A stretch of 64,000 bases of DNA from positions 434,001 through 498,000 of the forward strand of contig NZ_MZNT01000002.1 of NCBI RefSeq assembly GCF_002042965.1, given 5' to 3'. Positions within the stretch are counted from its first letter, which is position 1, and every line of letters starts with the position of its first letter. The notes under the pieces are model-generated. The model saw only the letters and a program-made list of their open reading frames with translations. It made no database searches and was not told where the DNA came from. Positions 33,371-41,887 of the stretch are shown here, piece by piece. The DNA is from Paenibacillus sp. 32352. GTDB taxonomy: Bacteria > Bacillota > Bacilli > Paenibacillales > NBRC-103111. Both the position numbers and the translations under genes were made by a program.

Positions 33371-35041
33371 ATGAAACATGTTGAAAAGTACGCTAGAGGA
33401 TATTTTATGCCGCCGGTAACCAGCTTGAATTGGACCAGGAAGGAATATATTACGGAGGCGCCGACCTGGTGCAGCGTCGACCTTCGCGACGGGAATCAGG
33501 CATTGATCGTTCCGATGAATTTGGAGGAGAAGCTGGAATACTTCAAGTTGCTTGTAGATATCGGATTCAAGGAGATCGAAGTCGGATTTCCCGCAGCGTC
33601 GGAAACGGAATTTACTTTTTTGCGCACCTTGATCGAACAGGAATTGATTCCTGACGATGTAACCATCCAGGTGCTTACCCAGTCCAGAGAGCATATTATC
33701 CGCAAAACCTTTGAAGCGCTGAAGGGCGCGAAAAAAGCCGTAGTCCATTTGTATAACTCGACATCCGTGGCACAGCGGGAGCAGGTATTCCGCAAATCCA
33801 AGAAAGAAATTATCGATATCGCTTTGACCGGCGCCAAGCTGTTGAAGCAGTGTGCGGAGGAAACCGAGGGGAACTTCCAGTTCCAGTACTCGCCGGAAAG
33901 CTTTACAGGTACAGAAATTGATTTTGCGCTGGACATTTGCAATAGCGTGCTCGATGTATGGCAGCCAACAGCGAAGAACCCGGTTATTATTAATCTCCCT
34001 GCAACGGTATCCATGTCGATGCCTCACGTATATGCCAGCCAGATCGAGTATATGAGCGAGCACCTGAATTTCCGGGAGCATGTCATTTTGTCGCTCCATC
34101 CGCATAATGACAGGGGAACTGGTGTGGCGGATGCGGAGCTCGGGATGCTGGCCGGTGCTCAGCGCGTCGAGGGCACTTTGTTCGGAAACGGGGAAAGAAC
34201 GGGGAACGTAGACATTGTTACACTGGCCCTGAACATGTATTCCCACGGGGTGGACCCGAAGCTGAATTTTGAGAACATCCCTGCGATCATTTCCGTCTAT
34301 GAACGATTGACCAAAATGAGAGTGAGCGAAAGACACCCATACGGCGGGGAACTTGTATTCACTGCTTTCTCCGGCTCGCATCAGGATGCGATTGCTAAAG
34401 GAATGAAATGGCGCGAGGAAGAGGAGCCGAAGCATTGGTCGGTCCCTTATCTGCTGATCGATCCCAAGGATATCGGCAGGGAGTATGAAGGCGATATTAT
34501 CCGCATTAACAGCCAGTCCGGTAAGGGCGGGATCGGATACATTCTGCAGCAAAAGTACGGACTCGACCTCCCTGCGAAAATGCGCGAAAACTTCGGTTAC
34601 TGCGTTAAGAACGTATCGGATCATCAGCAAAAGGAACTGATGCCTGATGAAATTTACAATATTTTCTTGAAGGAATATGTAAATATCCAATCGCCTGTCG
34701 AGTTTGTCAAATACCGTTTTACGGACAATGAAGATTTCCAAACCATCGTCACTATACGGACTGGAAACGAAGTCAAGGAAATTACAGGGACTGGAAACGG
34801 AAGACTCGATGCAATCAGCAATGCCTTGCAAACGGATCTTGGAATGAATTATACCGATGTGATCTATAAAGAGCACGCACTGGAAACAGGCTCTAAATCA
34901 CAAGCTGTATCTTATATTGGAATTACGGCTCCAGACGGTAATGTGCATTGGGGCTGCGGCATTGACGTTGACATTATGACCTCATCTGTAAAAGCTCTGT
35001 TTAGTGCTGTGAATCAAATGAGCCGTCATACCAAGGCTTGA
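33371..35041 (+). CDS. leuA: 2-isopropylmalate synthase
   Basis: ATG 33371 follows AAGGGAAGGA. 556 residues, the length of the long (type 2) LeuA form. The TIM-barrel opens with CSVDLRDGNQALIVPM, followed by EIEVGFPAASETEF, LSLHPHNDRGTGVADAELG with the metal-binding His pair, GNGERTGNVDIVTLALNMY, and a C-terminal regulatory domain containing TGTGNGRLDAISNAL. It condenses acetyl-CoA with 2-ketoisovalerate, the first committed step of leucine synthesis, and the C-terminal domain normally gives leucine feedback. The Leu T-box supports the assignment. It stands alone, away from any leuBCD genes. Confidence 0.97.
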   Translation: MKHVEKYARGYFMPPVTSLNWTRKEYITEAPTWCSVDLRDGNQALIVPMNLEEKLEYFKLLVDIGFKEIEVGFPAASETEFTFLRTLIEQELIPDDVTIQVLTQSREHIIRKTFEALKGAKKAVVHLYNSTSVAQREQVFRKSKKEIIDIALTGAKLLKQCAEETEGNFQFQYSPESFTGTEIDFALDICNSVLDVWQPTAKNPVIINLPATVSMSMPHVYASQIEYMSEHLNFREHVILSLHPHNDRGTGVADAELGMLAGAQRVEGTLFGNGERTGNVDIVTLALNMYSHGVDPKLNFENIPAIISVYERLTKMRVSERHPYGGELVFTAFSGSHQDAIAKGMKWREEEEPKHWSVPYLLIDPKDIGREYEGDIIRINSQSGKGGIGYILQQKYGLDLPAKMRENFGYCVKNVSDHQQKELMPDEIYNIFLKEYVNIQSPVEFVKYRFTDNEDFQTIVTIRTGNEVKEITGTGNGRLDAISNALQTDLGMNYTDVIYKEHALETGSKSQAVSYIGITAPDGNVHWGCGIDVDIMTSSVKALFSAVNQMSRHTKA

Positions 35042-35088
35042 TTGGATTTAACACAGGGTAGTTAACCCCGGTACCATTCTATAATGAA

Positions 35089-35132
35089 ACAAGGAGCAGC
35101 TTAAGTCATATCGCTGCTCCTTGTTTGTTTTT
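35089..35132 (+). terminator. Terminator after leuA
   Basis: ACAAGGAGCAGC pairs perfectly with GCTGCTCCTTGT, followed by TTGTTTTT. Confidence 0.85.
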
Positions 35133-35205
35133 CTAATCATACCATTTCATATCTAAAAATTCCTCTGCTGCCTTTCATTCAATCCATTCGAATGGATCGA
35201 AAATG

Positions 35206-35772
35206 TTACCTTCTTTCCAAACCGTCCCATCTCTTAGTACCGGGTATTGGAATGTCAAATTGATCCAAAGCCCGGACGATAATATGATGAATTAATTCGT
35301 CGTTAGTTTGAGGATGATTGTAGAACGCCGGCACGGGTGGAAAGATGATCGTTCCCATGCGAGATAAAGCCAACATGTTTTCAAGATGGATATCATTGAG
35401 AGGGGTTTCTCGGGTTAACAACAATAGCTTTTTACGCTCTTTTAAAATAACATCAGCTGCACGAGTCAAAAGATTATCGGCAAGGCCCACACGTATAGAG
35501 GCCAAGGTTTTCATGCTGCACGGAGCCACGATCATTCCGTTGACCTGAAAGGACCCGCTCGAAATTTTGGCGCCCAAATCCTTATAGGAATAGGTATAAT
35601 CAGCAAGCTTTTCAACCTCTTTTGCCGTATAAGGAGTTTCTGCTTGAATCGTCATAGCTGCCCATGCAGACATGACCAAATGGGTCTCTACGTCGGTATC
35701 CTGGAGCAGCTCCAGAAGACGAATTCCAAAAATCGCCCCTGTAGCCCCGGATATTCCTACAATGATTTTCAT
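35206..35772 (-). CDS. ubiX: UbiX family flavin prenyltransferase
   Basis: ATG (35772) follows AAAGGAGGAAA. 188 residues: KIIVGISGATGAIFGIRLLELL (FMN phosphate site), LVMSAWAAMTI, GSFQVNGMIVAPCSMKTLASIRVGLADNLLTRAADVILKERKKLLLLTRETPLNDIHLENM and PAFYNHP, all UbiX/Pad1 hallmarks. It prenylates FMN to make prFMN, the cofactor of UbiD-type decarboxylases. Phenolic-acid operons (bsdBCD type) pair it with a ubiD gene; here the adjacent ubiD is truncated, so the enzyme may serve a partner elsewhere or be a relic. Confidence 0.95.
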   Translation of the reverse strand: MKIIVGISGATGAIFGIRLLELLQDTDVETHLVMSAWAAMTIQAETPYTAKEVEKLADYTYSYKDLGAKISSGSFQVNGMIVAPCSMKTLASIRVGLADNLLTRAADVILKERKKLLLLTRETPLNDIHLENMLALSRMGTIIFPPVPAFYNHPQTNDELIHHIIVRALDQFDIPIPGTKRWDGLERR

Positions 35773-35805
35773 TTCTTTTTCCTCCTTTCAGCCATCTTAA
35801 TAAAG

Positions 35806-36231
35806 TTAAAAGCCGTAGCTCTCCCAATTGGTCAGGATACGATTACGCAGTTCTTCCGGATAGCTTGCAAAAGAAGCTTCAAGTGGCGCATAATCCTTAG
35901 GCCATTCGTCTGAAGGAAGGCAATTATAAATTGCTTTTGCAGTCAATGCTTCCTTTTTCTCAGCTTGGTCCAAATACGCAACAAGCGGCAAGACCTGCTG
36001 CTTGGCCATGACAATAGTTTTATCAGGATGGTGCCGAGTAGCTAACGCCCACACCACCTGATTGATGTTGCTCGGATCAATGTCATCGTTAACGACGATT
36101 ACCTTCGGTATATAAGAACCGACGTCTATCCAAGGGTTGGAAATGAGAAACAATAATATACCAAGTCCAAAGCCTGTACTCCAGATCATGATGGAGTCGG
36201 GCTTTTTATCTGAAAACTTTGTTGACTCCAT
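35806..36231 (-). pseudogene. ubiD: Truncated ubiD (prFMN decarboxylase) remnant
   Basis: Only the last 110 or so residues are UbiD-like: YIPKVIVVNDDIDPSNINQVVWALATRHHP, IYNCLPSDEW and the ending SYPEELRNRILTNWESYGF. A full UbiD is about 470-490 residues, so the FMN-binding and catalytic part is absent. The 30-odd residues before the match (MESTKFSDKKPDS...) are not UbiD-like and there is no ribosome site. It lies 33 bp upstream of ubiX on the same strand, so a former ubiD-ubiX operon has lost most of its first gene. Confidence 0.8.
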
Positions 36232-36272
36232 AGAAGAATAGGGGATTTGTTAAGGTTGATGAAAGGTTAAGA

Positions 36273-36286
36273 TCATAAGCTTGTAA
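36273..36286. promoter_or_regulatory. BceR-like operator before the ABC module
   Basis: TCATA-AGCT-TGTAA matches the recalled BceR-type motif TNACA-N4-TGTAA with one mismatch. A TATACT (36298-36303) downstream is a plausible -10. It lies about 90 bp before the ATPase gene. Confidence 0.5.
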
Positions 36287-36377
36287 GGTTCAGCGTTTAT
36301 ACTATCCTTCTGTAATGATTCCATGTCGGAACAATGGTTTCACTTGAATAAAACGACATCATGACGGAGGTAGAAGC

Positions 36378-37145
36378 ATGAACACGATTTTGCAGGCAAA
36401 GCATGTGAGAAAAGTATTCGGTACCAAAGGGAATGTATATACCGCCTTGGAGGATATTAATCTGGAGATCCAAGAAGGGGAATTTGTGGGGATTATGGGC
36501 CCGTCCGGAGCGGGAAAATCAACATTATTGAATATCTTTTCTACTATAGATACGCCTTCAGCGGGCGAGATTACGATCGCAGATCAGGATATCGTTCATA
36601 TGAAAGAAGAGCAATTATCCGATTTCCGCAGAAACAAGCTTGGTTTTATATTTCAGGATTACCATTTGCTCGACACGCTGACGGTGAAAGAAAATATACT
36701 GCTCCCGCTGGCTTTATCGAAAGTCCCCGCGCACGAAATTGAAGCACGAGTCCAGCGTATCGCAGATACCTTTGGAATTCGGGGAATATTGGACAAATAC
36801 CCATACCATATTTCGGGAGGACAGAAGCAGCGAACGGCAGCATCGCGTGCGATCATCACGAATCCAAACCTGATTCTGGCGGATGAGCCGACCGGAGCGT
36901 TGGATTCCAAATCGGCAACCAGCTTGCTGGAAAGCTTGGACAAGCTTAATGACAGCAACCGTTCAACCATTCTGATGGTCACGCATGATGCCTATGCCGC
37001 AAGCTTCTGCAAGAGAGTGGTTTTCATCAAAGACGGGCAGCTGTACAAGGAGCTCTATAGAGAGAACCTGGAGCGCAAAGATTTTTTTCAAGAGATCCTG
37101 GCGGTACTCGCCTCTCTAGGAGGTGGACATCATGACGCTGTTTAG
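36378..37145 (+). CDS. Bce-type ABC transporter ATPase (YxdL/BceA-like)
   Basis: ATG 36378 follows GGAGGTAGAAGC. 255 residues: Walker A GPSGAGKST, Q-loop IFQDYHLLDTLTVKENILLPLAL, signature HISGGQKQRTAASRAI, Walker B LILADEPTGALDSKS, and VTHDAYAASFCKRVVFIKDG. The MacB-like ATPase energises a BceB-type permease that frees lipid II-cycle targets from antimicrobial peptides. Its 3' end overlaps the permease start by 14 bases. A BceR-like box upstream suggests control by the response regulator encoded three genes on. Confidence 0.93.
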   Translation: MNTILQAKHVRKVFGTKGNVYTALEDINLEIQEGEFVGIMGPSGAGKSTLLNIFSTIDTPSAGEITIADQDIVHMKEEQLSDFRRNKLGFIFQDYHLLDTLTVKENILLPLALSKVPAHEIEARVQRIADTFGIRGILDKYPYHISGGQKQRTAASRAIITNPNLILADEPTGALDSKSATSLLESLDKLNDSNRSTILMVTHDAYAASFCKRVVFIKDGQLYKELYRENLERKDFFQEILAVLASLGGGHHDAV

Positions 37146-39066
37146 CATTGCCCGGAAAAATATAAAAAACAATTTTACCAACTATTTCGTATACTTTGCA
37201 TCCATGATTTTCAGCATCCTGATTTACTTCGTCTTTGTTTCCTTAAAGTATGATCAGACGATTCTGGCTTCAACCGGCTCTTCTGTCAAAATCAGCTCTG
37301 CCTTCAGCAGTGCAGCTGTAGTATTAATGGTTTTTGTCGCGGTCTTCATCTGGTATTCCAATGGTTTTTTTATGCGGAAGCGCAAAAAAGAGGTTGGGCT
37401 GTTGTCACTGCTTGGAGTCCGTAAGAAGCAGATAGGGCGGATGCTGTTTTATGAAAATTTCATCATGGGACTTCTGGCGCTGTTGATCGGGATGGCTCTG
37501 GGTTCGCTGCTGTCCAAATTTTTCGTTGTTCTTCTTATGAAAGTGATGGGGTACGATGCGATGAATCATTTCACGATTTCATCAGCGGCCATCTTGAATA
37601 CGGTGATCGTCTTCTTCGTTATCACTTTGCTGACCTCCCTTCAAGGATACCGGCTGATTTATCGATTTCAAATAATCGAGTTGTTTCGCGCAGATCAAGA
37701 AGGGGAACAGGAGCCCAAGACCTCCTATGTTATCGCAATTTTATCTGTGCTTCTGATCGGCTTCGGCTATTGGCTCGCACTTCAGAATTTACTGAAATCC
37801 CAGGTGTGGGCGGCATTAGGGTTGATGGTAACCCCGCTGGTTATTCTGGTGACCGTGATTCTAGGCACCTATCTATTATTTAACTCTTTAACCGTGGCGC
37901 TCCTGAAGCTGTCCCAAAGAAATAAAAAGAAGTACTGGAGCGGGATTCGTATGATAGGAATCTCACAGCTTCTGTATCGTATCAAGGGCAATGCAAGAAC
38001 CTTAACGATGATTGCCGTACTCAGCGCCACGACGTTGTCGGCTGTTGGAACGGCGTACGGCTTTTATTACAACAACAGAAGCACGGTAGAGCAAGCCAAC
38101 CCCAATAGCATTATGTTTATTGCGGCAAATAAAGAGGTGGCCGGTAAGGTACAGTCTATTATCGACAAGAGCGGAGAGCATCATGTCTTGTACCACTTAA
38201 CTGTTCCCGCCATTCAGGCGGATATAATGAAGGCGGATCACAAGGATATGAATCCGGATAGCGGCTGGTCCTACACATTGATATCTAACCGTATGTTTAA
38301 TCAGTTGGCGAGTCTGCAGCAAAGAACGGATTCCCTCAAGCTGCAAGCGAATGAAGCGGTTCTGCTGGATCCGGTGTACATGGAGGGGGTATCGCCTCAA
38401 TACGTCGGCTCTTCCTTCCTGCTGACAAAAGGGAAAACGAAGGAAACGGTAACGTTCAAGGAAATAAAGCAATACAGCGTACTGAATCTTAGTACTGCTT
38501 ACTCAACGATTGTTATCAGCGATGAGATGTTCTCCCGTTTGGAGCAGCAGCTCACTCCAGATCAGTTGGAAGCGTACAAGATTACTCATGAGGATCGTGC
38601 CAAACAGCTGACCAAGGAGATTGAGTCGGTACTGCCGGACGACGCTCATTTTTCCAGCTTCTATCGGAACTATGCCTCCGGACTGGAAGGAACGGGTTTG
38701 CTAATTTTTATGAGCGGATTCCTGGGACTTGTTTTCCTGGCTGCAACCGGAAGTGTGATTTACTTCAAGCAATTGACCGAAGCGAATGCAGATAGAGGGC
38801 GGTACCTGATTTTGCACAAGATCGGTGTAAATAAGAAAGAAATGAAGAGCACGATTGCCAAGCAGGTCTTATTTGTATTTGCCCTTCCTTTAGCAGCGGG
38901 GGTTGCCCATTCTGCGATAGCTTTAACCGCCTTGTCCAAGCTATTGCTGACCAATCTGACTATTCCGGTCCTGATCTGCATAGGAGTATATACCTTCATA
39001 TATATCGCTTACTACTTTTTAACGGTAAATGCTTATTACAAGATTGCTGTAAAAGCGAATCAATAG
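37132..39066 (+). CDS. Bce-type FtsX-like permease (YxdM/BceB-like)
   Basis: ATG 37132 follows GGAGGTGG (37119-37126). 644 residues with ten predicted helices: FTNYFVYFASMIFSILIYFVF first, FMRKRKKEVGLLSLLGVRKKQIGRMLFYENFIMG as the typical coupling region, and a large extracytoplasmic domain of about 205 residues (roughly 313-519) between helices 7 and 8, then a last group of helices around LLIFMSGFLGLVFLAATGSVIYFKQ. This topology is that of BceAB-type peptide detoxification permeases. It should work with the overlapping ATPase gene. Confidence 0.93.
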   Translation: MTLFSIARKNIKNNFTNYFVYFASMIFSILIYFVFVSLKYDQTILASTGSSVKISSAFSSAAVVLMVFVAVFIWYSNGFFMRKRKKEVGLLSLLGVRKKQIGRMLFYENFIMGLLALLIGMALGSLLSKFFVVLLMKVMGYDAMNHFTISSAAILNTVIVFFVITLLTSLQGYRLIYRFQIIELFRADQEGEQEPKTSYVIAILSVLLIGFGYWLALQNLLKSQVWAALGLMVTPLVILVTVILGTYLLFNSLTVALLKLSQRNKKKYWSGIRMIGISQLLYRIKGNARTLTMIAVLSATTLSAVGTAYGFYYNNRSTVEQANPNSIMFIAANKEVAGKVQSIIDKSGEHHVLYHLTVPAIQADIMKADHKDMNPDSGWSYTLISNRMFNQLASLQQRTDSLKLQANEAVLLDPVYMEGVSPQYVGSSFLLTKGKTKETVTFKEIKQYSVLNLSTAYSTIVISDEMFSRLEQQLTPDQLEAYKITHEDRAKQLTKEIESVLPDDAHFSSFYRNYASGLEGTGLLIFMSGFLGLVFLAATGSVIYFKQLTEANADRGRYLILHKIGVNKKEMKSTIAKQVLFVFALPLAAGVAHSAIALTALSKLLLTNLTIPVLICIGVYTFIYIAYYFLTVNAYYKIAVKANQ

Positions 39067-39091
39067 GATTCCTATTCAAGGGGGAAACGGG

Positions 39092-39463
39092 ATGAAAAAA
39101 ACGACAGTTATCACCATCATTGTTGTTGGTATTGCAGCGGTATTGCTGATGTGGATGCAAAATGGAAATATGAACAGACTCGGTACGGAGTCCTATTATG
39201 TTCAAGTGAACGAAGGAAAGAAAATAGAGGGAAGTACAAGCACCGGAGAAAAGTACGAAACCTATGAATATATGGTACAAGGATATGATAAGCATGGCTC
39301 GGTGAAAACCTTAACCTTTACAGCGACAAAAGAGCTGCGAAAGGAAGCGTATTTACGCTTGTATGTCAAAACCAAGGGGGTAAGCTCCTACCAGGAGGTG
39401 CAACTGGACGAAATCCCCGAAAAGGCCAGGATGCTCCTTTCTAATCCGTCCTTGAAGGAATAG
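39092..39463 (+). CDS. yxeA: YxeA family small secreted/membrane-anchored protein
   Basis: ATG 39092 follows AAGGGGGAAACGGG. 123 residues: KK, one N-terminal membrane segment or signal (VITIIVVGIAAVLLMWM), then a soluble beta-rich YxeA domain (YYVQVNEGKKIEGSTSTGEKYETYEYMVQGYDKHG...LTFTATKELRKEAYLRLYVKT). In B. subtilis yxeA lies next to the yxdJKLM peptide-sensing operon, and the same company is kept here. The function of the family is not established. Confidence 0.85.
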   Translation: MKKTTVITIIVVGIAAVLLMWMQNGNMNRLGTESYYVQVNEGKKIEGSTSTGEKYETYEYMVQGYDKHGSVKTLTFTATKELRKEAYLRLYVKTKGVSSYQEVQLDEIPEKARMLLSNPSLKE

Positions 39464-39602
39464 CTCCAATGGAACTTGTCAATAAACACGTTCCAGCCGC
39501 GATGCATAGGTGCTCTTTTTATGCAAAAGCTATGAAAAAAATCAGCGGATCGTATATAGTATTAGGGAACAGCATGGCAGGATACGGCACGGAGGTGATG
39601 GG

Positions 39603-40319
39603 ATGACGCATCCTAAGAAGGTTCTGATTATCGACGATGAGGAGGATATTGTACGGCTGCTTCGAACCGTCCTTATGAAAGAAGGGATTGATCCTGTATA
39701 CACTGCGGCAACCGCGGCGGAGGGATGGAACCAGTTTCAGGAGAAACAGCCGGATATCGTCCTGTTAGACATTATGCTTCCGGATGGGGAAGGCTATGAG
39801 ATATGCAAGCAAATTAGAGCCGTTTCGCATGTGCCGATCTTATTTTTATCTGCGAAGACCGAAGAAGTTGATAAAATCCTTGGTCTGGCTATTGGCGGCG
39901 ACGATTATATAACCAAGCCGTTCAGCCCGAAAGAAGTGGCTTATCGGGTTAAGGCACACCTGAGACGAGCCGATTACAAGCAGATAGAAGAGAAATCAGA
40001 CCCATTGCTTAAAACGGGTCCGTTTGAACTGAACGAACAGAAGGTCGAGTTCAGCAAGAATGGGAGGGTCATTGATCTCAAGCCCAAGGAGCTTGGTTTG
40101 ATCAGTCTCTTTTTGAAGCATCCGAATCAAATCATTAGCAAAGAAACGATCTATGATAAGGTGTGGGGCGAGGATTTCTTTGGTTATGACAATACAGTGA
40201 TGGTTCACATACGCAGGCTGCGTGAGAAAATGGAGGAGGATCCCTCCAATCCGGTGTATTTGGTCACGGTAAAAGGGTTGGGCTACAAGCTGGTGGTGAA
40301 GGATGAGCCAAGCAGATGA
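39603..40319 (+). CDS. OmpR-family response regulator (YxdJ/BceR-like)
   Basis: ATG 39603 follows GGAGGTGA (39591-39598); the longer in-frame upstream extension lacks a ribosome site. 238 residues: receiver domain with LIIDDEEDIVRLL, phosphoacceptor Asp56 (VLLDIMLPDGEGYE), LFLSAKTEE and KPFSPKEV with the conserved Lys; C-terminal winged helix ending IRRLREKMEEDPSNPVYLVTVKGLGYKLV. It should bind the operator before the ABC genes when phosphorylated by the kinase that follows with an ATGA overlap. Confidence 0.95.
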   Translation: MTHPKKVLIIDDEEDIVRLLRTVLMKEGIDPVYTAATAAEGWNQFQEKQPDIVLLDIMLPDGEGYEICKQIRAVSHVPILFLSAKTEEVDKILGLAIGGDDYITKPFSPKEVAYRVKAHLRRADYKQIEEKSDPLLKTGPFELNEQKVEFSKNGRVIDLKPKELGLISLFLKHPNQIISKETIYDKVWGEDFFGYDNTVMVHIRRLREKMEEDPSNPVYLVTVKGLGYKLVVKDEPSR

Positions 40320-41725
40320 AATGGAAGCTGACCGGCCGATTTCTGGTATCCGTCGTTCTTATTGTCATTTTGGTCGTATTTTTCAATATGGTACTTTTAC
40401 TCGGATTGCTTATAGCCCATTCGGTTATAGGCAGCTCGCTCTTCAACCGGAGTGAAGCCTCTGCGGAGACCATGACCCGGAATTTCGCCGAACAGATCGT
40501 TATTGCCAATCATCAGGTTTCACTTACAGAAGAAGGGCAGGAAGTGCTTCTAAGCAACAAAGCATGGATTCAGGTGCTGGATGAGGATGGACGGCAGGTA
40601 TTCAGCTATTTAACCCCCGAAGGAGTTAAGGACAAGTATTCGCCGCTGGACATTATCCAAATGTACAAATATAAAGAGATCAATTCTAGTACAACGGTCT
40701 ACATTGGAGAAAAATCGGCAGAGAACTATAAATACAGTTATTTTATCGGCGTTGAGAATCTCTTTTTGTCCAGGTTCGTTTTGTCGATTGATTACCGTCA
40801 TGCCGGAAGGTTGTTCAACATAGTCGGCGTTCTGGTGCTAACGATGGACGGTTTGATCGCTTTGTTCATCGGGTATTTGTTCAGCAAAAGATTAACCAAA
40901 CCTTTGCACCTTTTAATTGATGGTATCAAAAGCCTCGCGGGCAAGGACTACTCAATTCATTTCACTCAACCGGGGATTTATAAGGATGTATTCATCAATA
41001 TGAATCACCTGTCAGAAGAACTACAGGCACATGAGAATGAAAGAAAGGCTATGGACCGAATGAAGGAGGAATGGATCGCCAACATTTCCCATGATATTAA
41101 AACTCCACTAGCCTCCATTCAAGGGTACGCGGAAATTATGAAGGACCGTGAATACCAATTTTCAATAGATGAGATGCGAGAGTATGCCGGGATCATTGAA
41201 CGCAAGTCCACGTACTTGAAAGAAGTCATAGACGATCTGAATCTGTCTACCCGGCTGAAGAATAAGCAATGGTCCCTGAATATAAAGAACTTGAACCTTG
41301 TAACTCTAATAAGGAATTTAGTCATTGCCACATTGAACGATGCCAGGTATTCGGATCGCAGCATCCATTTTCAGTACAGCCAGGATATCATCATGCTGGA
41401 GCTGGACGAGATTCTGATGCGTAGAGCAATCAGCAATCTTATCTATAATTCCATCGTTCATAACGATGAGAAGGTTATTATTCATGTTAGCGTGGAACAG
41501 GGGCCGAGAACTCTGATCCGCATTGAAGATAACGGGAAAGGCATTAAAGAGGAGGAGCTGGGCAGGATCTTTGACCGCTATTATCGGGGGACCCACACGG
41601 GGGAACTCCATAAAGGCTCGGGGCTTGGCATGGCCATAGCACGCGATATTATTGCAGCTCACGGCGGGGAGATTCAAGTATCAAGTCAACAAGGGCAAGG
41701 GACACGTATTCAAATTGTTATCTAA
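40316..41725 (+). CDS. Sensor histidine kinase with extracytoplasmic domain
   Basis: ATG 40316 overlaps the regulator stop (ATGA). 469 residues: helix 1 (about 5-37), an extracytoplasmic domain of about 128 residues, helix 2 (about 166-188), HAMP linker, dimerisation/phosphoacceptor domain with His259 (WIANISHDIKTPLASIQGYAEIM), and a HATPase domain with N box LIYNSIVHN, RIEDNGKGI and GSGLGMAIARDIIAAHGG. Kinases of Bce/Yxd modules are normally about 330 residues with almost no extracellular loop and sense through the transporter. This one has a real sensor domain, so it may sense its ligand directly. Confidence 0.93.
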   Translation: MKWKLTGRFLVSVVLIVILVVFFNMVLLLGLLIAHSVIGSSLFNRSEASAETMTRNFAEQIVIANHQVSLTEEGQEVLLSNKAWIQVLDEDGRQVFSYLTPEGVKDKYSPLDIIQMYKYKEINSSTTVYIGEKSAENYKYSYFIGVENLFLSRFVLSIDYRHAGRLFNIVGVLVLTMDGLIALFIGYLFSKRLTKPLHLLIDGIKSLAGKDYSIHFTQPGIYKDVFINMNHLSEELQAHENERKAMDRMKEEWIANISHDIKTPLASIQGYAEIMKDREYQFSIDEMREYAGIIERKSTYLKEVIDDLNLSTRLKNKQWSLNIKNLNLVTLIRNLVIATLNDARYSDRSIHFQYSQDIIMLELDEILMRRAISNLIYNSIVHNDEKVIIHVSVEQGPRTLIRIEDNGKGIKEEELGRIFDRYYRGTHTGELHKGSGLGMAIARDIIAAHGGEIQVSSQQGQGTRIQIVI

Positions 41726-41750
41726 AGCCGCTTTTGCAGCGGCTTTTTTT
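41724..41750 (+). terminator. Terminator after the kinase gene
   Basis: AAGCCGCT pairs with AGCGGCTT around TTTGC, followed by TTTTTT. Confidence 0.88.
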
Positions 41751-41887
41751 CGTTCTGCTAATGGCTTCGATAGTTTTGTTCAATCCAGGGAACCATTGTA
41801 TTGTGAATTTAGATCTGTTATCATATTGATTACTGTTATTATTATGATTACAGATTACATTTATTGTACCTGGAGGAGGCATTCTGT

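Noticed and set aside
33287-34876. 529-residue minus-strand open frame opposite leuA
   Set aside because: It mirrors the strongly conserved leuA codons and shows no protein-like motif; a codon-bias artefact.
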